Below are positions 6,238 to 8,886 of a stretch of DNA of 8,886 nt, piece after piece. Origin of the DNA: an uncultured Actinomycetes bacterium (lineage in GTDB: Bacteria > Actinomycetota > Actinomycetes > S36-B12). The stretch is taken from contig CAJIYV010000068.1 in assembly GCA_905181745.1 (NCBI GenBank), positions 1 through 8,886 of the forward strand. Direction: 5' to 3'. The notes below the pieces were generated by a model. That model did no database searches and had not been told where the DNA came from. It saw only the letters and a program-made list of their open reading frames with translations. The position numbers and the translations under genes were made by a program. Numbering within the stretch: the first letter of the stretch is position 1; the number at the start of each line of letters is the position of its first letter.

Positions 6238-8088
6238 TTACTCAACGGTTACGGACTTGGCCAGATTTCGAGGCTGATCCACGTCATGCCCTTTGCCCGT
6301 TGCCATTTCGCATGCAAAAATTTGAAGTGGAACTACCGCCACGAGCGGTTGCATCAACGTTGGTACTGCGGGAATGCGAATAATATGGTCCGCAAAAGGG
6401 ACAATACTTTCGTCGCCCTCTTCAGCGATTGCAATTACTTGTGCTCCGCGAGCCCGCACTTCTTGAATATTGGACACGATCTTGTCGTGCAAGACTGCAC
6501 GCCCTTTAGGCGAAGGAACGATCACGATCACAGGGATACCTTCTTCAATCAAGGCTATCGGCCCGTGCTTGAGCTCACCTGCGGGAAAACCTTCTGCATG
6601 CATGTAAGCCAACTCTTTAAGTTTGAGCGCGCCTTCAAGGGCAACCGGATATCCCACATGGCGGCCGAGGAACAAGACTGACCGCGCCGATGCAAGTGAC
6701 CGGGCAAGTTCGCGAATTGGTTCTGCCGTATCGAGTACCAGATCCACGTGCCGAGGCATATCGTCAAGGTCGGCAAGTATCCCTCGGATTTCATCTTCAA
6801 ACATTGTGCCGCGCACTTGCGCCAAGAAAAGTCCCACGAGAAAGGTCGCTGTTATTTGAGTAAGAAATGCTTTCGTGCTGGCAACGGCAATCTCAGGTCC
6901 AGCATAGGTGTAAATGACCGCGTCAGATTCTCGTGGAATAGTTGAACCGACCGTATTGCAAATCGCCAAAGTGCGGGCACCCTGTGACTTCGCATAACGC
7001 AATGCCATCAAGGTATCCATAGTTTCACCTGACTGGGAAATCGCGATCACCAGCGAATCTGGTCCAACAATTGGATCGCGGTAGCGGAACTCGCTTGCAA
7101 CTTCCACGTCAACCGGTAGGTGGGTCCAATGCTCAATGGCGTATTTTGCGACCATACCGGCGTGCGCTGCGGTACCGCAGGCAATCACGATCACCTTATT
7201 AATATGTTGCAACACCGCAGGGTCAATGCTGAGTTCATCAAGTGTGATTCTAAAATCTTCATCGATCCGACCCAGTAGTGAATCAGCTACCGCTTTAGGC
7301 TGCTCGGAAATTTCCTTCAACATGAATAGGTCATAACCACCCTTTTCAGCAGCCGATGCATCCCAATCAATGTCAAATGGTTTGGCTTCAACTACATTGC
7401 CATCAAAATCGGTGACTACGACCGAGTCCGCCTTCATAACAACGATCTGATCTTGCCCCAGTTCCAGAGCATGGCGGGTATGTGCAACAAACGCGCTCAC
7501 ATCAGATGCTAAAAAATTTCCGTCGGTGCCCAAACCCACAACAAGTGGTGAATTGCGGCGAGCGCCCACGACAACATCTGGCTGATCCCGATCTACCACC
7601 ACCAAGGTAAACGCGCCTTGAAGTCGGGAACAGACCGCCTGCATGGCTAGGGGTAACGAATTCCCTACCTCGGGCAGCGTGTGGGCCATGAGGTGGGCGA
7701 CGACCTCGGTGTCGGTCTCGGACTCCAGTTGGACACCCGCACCTTCCAATTCAGTGCGCAACGTGTGAAAGTTTTCAATGATCCCGTTATGGATAACTGC
7801 GATCCGGTCATCAGAGCTGACATGCGGGTGTGCATTGCGATCGGTTGGGCCACCATGGGTTGCCCAACGGGTGTGACCAATTCCAGTGGTTGAACTCGGC
7901 AACGGGTCTTCCCCGAGCAACTGCTCGAGGTTGCCCAACTTCCCGGCTTTCTTGCGTACTTCCAGACCCCCGTCGGCAATCACGGCTAGCCCTGCAGAGT
8001 CGTAGCCCCGATATTCCATGCGCCGAAGCCCGGCCACCACGATCTCTAGGGCCTGCTTATGACCAACGTACCCAATGATTCCGCACAC
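6238..8088 (-). CDS. glmS: Glutamine--fructose-6-phosphate aminotransferase (isomerizing), GlmS
   Basis: GlmS makes glucosamine-6-phosphate from fructose-6-phosphate and glutamine, the committed step to UDP-GlcNAc. The 616-residue product has an N-terminal class II glutamine amidotransferase domain: VCGIIGYVG with nucleophile Cys2, GHTRWATHG (71-79) and HNGIIENF (100-107). Two SIS domains follow: ACGTAAHA (303-310), SQSGET (351-356), LGRHVGYPVALEGALKLKE (474-492, ending at the catalytic Glu), GELKHGP with His508, and the C-terminal LAKSVTVE with the sugar-binding Lys611. Length is normal. The start is decided by chemistry: the cysteine must become residue 1 after Met removal, and the codon just before it is GTG at 8086-8088. 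A TTG at 8131-8133 is in frame but would add 15 residues and block the cysteine. The GTG lacks a clear Shine-Dalgarno sequence. The product feeds GlmM, encoded immediately upstream. Confidence 0.97.
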   Translation of the reverse strand: MCGIIGYVGHKQALEIVVAGLRRMEYRGYDSAGLAVIADGGLEVRKKAGKLGNLEQLLGEDPLPSSTTGIGHTRWATHGGPTDRNAHPHVSSDDRIAVIHNGIIENFHTLRTELEGAGVQLESETDTEVVAHLMAHTLPEVGNSLPLAMQAVCSRLQGAFTLVVVDRDQPDVVVGARRNSPLVVGLGTDGNFLASDVSAFVAHTRHALELGQDQIVVMKADSVVVTDFDGNVVEAKPFDIDWDASAAEKGGYDLFMLKEISEQPKAVADSLLGRIDEDFRITLDELSIDPAVLQHINKVIVIACGTAAHAGMVAKYAIEHWTHLPVDVEVASEFRYRDPIVGPDSLVIAISQSGETMDTLMALRYAKSQGARTLAICNTVGSTIPRESDAVIYTYAGPEIAVASTKAFLTQITATFLVGLFLAQVRGTMFEDEIRGILADLDDMPRHVDLVLDTAEPIRELARSLASARSVLFLGRHVGYPVALEGALKLKELAYMHAEGFPAGELKHGPIALIEEGIPVIVIVPSPKGRAVLHDKIVSNIQEVRARGAQVIAIAEEGDESIVPFADHIIRIPAVPTLMQPLVAVVPLQIFACEMATGKGHDVDQPRNLAKSVTVE

Positions 8089-8196
8089 CGGATCAGCGTA
8101 CCGCTGTAGGTTTATTGCCTCGCGCCCGATCAACTGTGATGCATGGAAGCCTCAACAGGGATTAAGAATTTCCCACCCGCATCACCGTGGAAAGAC
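8089..8196 (-). other. glmM-glmS intergenic region
   Basis: This 108-base gap is the longest gene-free stretch in the window. It begins (minus strand) with a weak hairpin described separately. I looked for a glmS promoter: TTGAGG and TTGATC occur, but neither has a TAnnnT box at about 17 bases. I see no glmS ribozyme core and no room for the full-length element, which would be unexpected outside Firmicutes-like lineages. Confidence 0.4.
8169..8193 (-). terminator. Possible weak terminator hairpin after glmM
   Basis: On the minus strand TTTCCAC can pair with GTGGGAAA through one bulged G, leaving a loop of about ten bases. It begins three bases after the glmM stop and is followed by TTCTTAAT rather than a solid run of T. 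It could attenuate or partly end glmM transcription; the short T stretch keeps confidence low. Confidence 0.3.
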
Positions 8197-8886
8197 TCAC
8201 AACGATAATTCCGCCGTAATTACTCGCGCGAGTTGTTCAGCCACCCGCTGGGCCGTCTCTTGGCTTTCTGCTTCAACCATGACGCGCACTACCGGTTCAG
8301 TGCCCGAAGACCGCAGCAAAATTCGCCCCCTGCCCGCCAGCTCTAACTCCAATGATTTGAGTTCGGCTGCCACTTTGGTGTGTGACTCCACACCGGCACG
8401 GTCAACCCCACCCACGTTGATCAGCACCTGTGGCAATTTAGTGACCACGCCAGCAAGTTCGGCCAGAGATTTTCCGCTGCTGGAAACTCGCGCCAAGAGA
8501 TGCAATGCGGTCAAAGCACCGTCGCCGGTCGTTCCAAATTCACTCATGACAATGTGTCCGCTTTGCTCCCCACCAAGAATATAGCCATCCTCACGCATCA
8601 ATTCCAGAACATAACGGTCACCGACCGCTGTTGAAATCACTATGATCCCCGCAGCATCCATTGCTTGATTAAAACCAAGATTTGCCATCACCGTAGAGAC
8701 AACGGTGTTGTGAGTCAAAGTGCCAGCCGCGGCCATGGAGATGGCCAGGATTCCCAGAATGTGATCACCGTCAACGTCATTACCCAGTGCATCAATTGCT
8801 AGGCAGCGATCGGCATCACCATCAAATGCGATACCGGCATCAGCACCGTGTTCAACAACGGCAACTCGAAGGTCGTCAAGGTGAGT
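8197..8886 (-). CDS. glmM: Phosphoglucosamine mutase GlmM (5' part cut by window edge)
   Basis: GlmM converts glucosamine-6-phosphate to glucosamine-1-phosphate through a phosphoserine intermediate, the step after GlmS. The frame is open from the right edge for 229 residues plus a TGA stop, about the C-terminal half of the usual 440-450. Hand translation of the first visible part gives the magnesium-binding loop AFDGDADRCLAID (Asp22, Asp24 and Asp26 of the fragment). Downstream are the sugar-binding loop GGEQSGH (105-111) and the phosphate-binding loop RSSGTEPVVR (193-202) of the fourth domain. The family's GEQSGH and DGDADR forms, with glmS next door, favour GlmM over phosphomannomutase or phosphoglucomutase. 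The catalytic serine domain lies outside the window. An internal ATG at 8734-8736 is not the start. No frame damage is seen. Confidence 0.96.
   Translation of the reverse strand, partial: THLDDLRVAVVEHGADAGIAFDGDADRCLAIDALGNDVDGDHILGILAISMAAAGTLTHNTVVSTVMANLGFNQAMDAAGIIVISTAVGDRYVLELMREDGYILGGEQSGHIVMSEFGTTGDGALTALHLLARVSSSGKSLAELAGVVTKLPQVLINVGGVDRAGVESHTKVAAELKSLELELAGRGRILLRSSGTEPVVRVMVEAESQETAQRVAEQLARVITAELSL

Noticed and set aside
8089..8196. Possible glmS ribozyme or riboswitch upstream of glmS
   Set aside because: The gap is shorter than the full element, the expected core is not visible, and the ribozyme is known mainly from Firmicutes-type bacteria.
8075..8584. Plus-strand 169-codon open frame opposite glmM and the start of glmS
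   Set aside because: It runs across the glmM-glmS gap antisense to two certain genes and shows no domain; it is Ser/Thr/Arg-rich as shadow frames usually are.

Overview
The window is a compact bacterial housekeeping cluster. Every supported gene lies on the minus strand, so transcription runs from the right edge to the left edge. In transcription order the genes are: glmM (3' half only, cut by the right edge), glmS, a fused NAD(P)HX epimerase/dehydratase (nnr), alr, an alpha/beta hydrolase, tsaE, tsaB, rimI and tsaD (cut by the left edge). This order is characteristic of Actinomycetota. Base composition is only moderately GC-rich (roughly half by eye), and GTG/TTG starts appear to be used. 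That would suit a lower-GC, possibly streamlined aquatic actinobacterium better than a Streptomyces-like one, but this placement is inference and I cannot name a genus.

Right part (about 4.7-8.9 kb): glmM and glmS make the UDP-GlcNAc precursor for peptidoglycan. They are separated by 108 bases holding a weak hairpin just after the glmM stop. The fused Nnr protein, which repairs hydrated NAD(P)H, starts at the glmS stop. alr, which makes D-alanine for peptidoglycan, overlaps the end of nnr and has the best Shine-Dalgarno sequence in the window.

Middle (about 2.46-3.61 kb): a 75-base gap after alr carries an inverted repeat plus a third half-site. It is followed by an alpha/beta hydrolase with a complete catalytic triad and a hydrophobic N-terminus. 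Its substrate is unknown.

Left part (1-2.5 kb): tsaE, tsaB, rimI and tsaD are joined by short overlaps, three of them ATGA-type 4-base overlaps. TsaB, TsaD and TsaE form the machinery that places t6A on tRNAs reading ANN codons. RimI is a protein N-acetyltransferase commonly encoded beside them. tsaD runs open to the left edge without a stop.

All the genes look intact where visible. I see no tRNA, rRNA, CRISPR array, insertion sequence, phage gene or attachment site, and no gene-free stretch longer than 108 bases. No clearly new system is evident. The points worth a second look are the intergenic inverted repeat, the hydrolase inside the cluster, the chain of overlapping starts, and the absence of acpS at its usual position.
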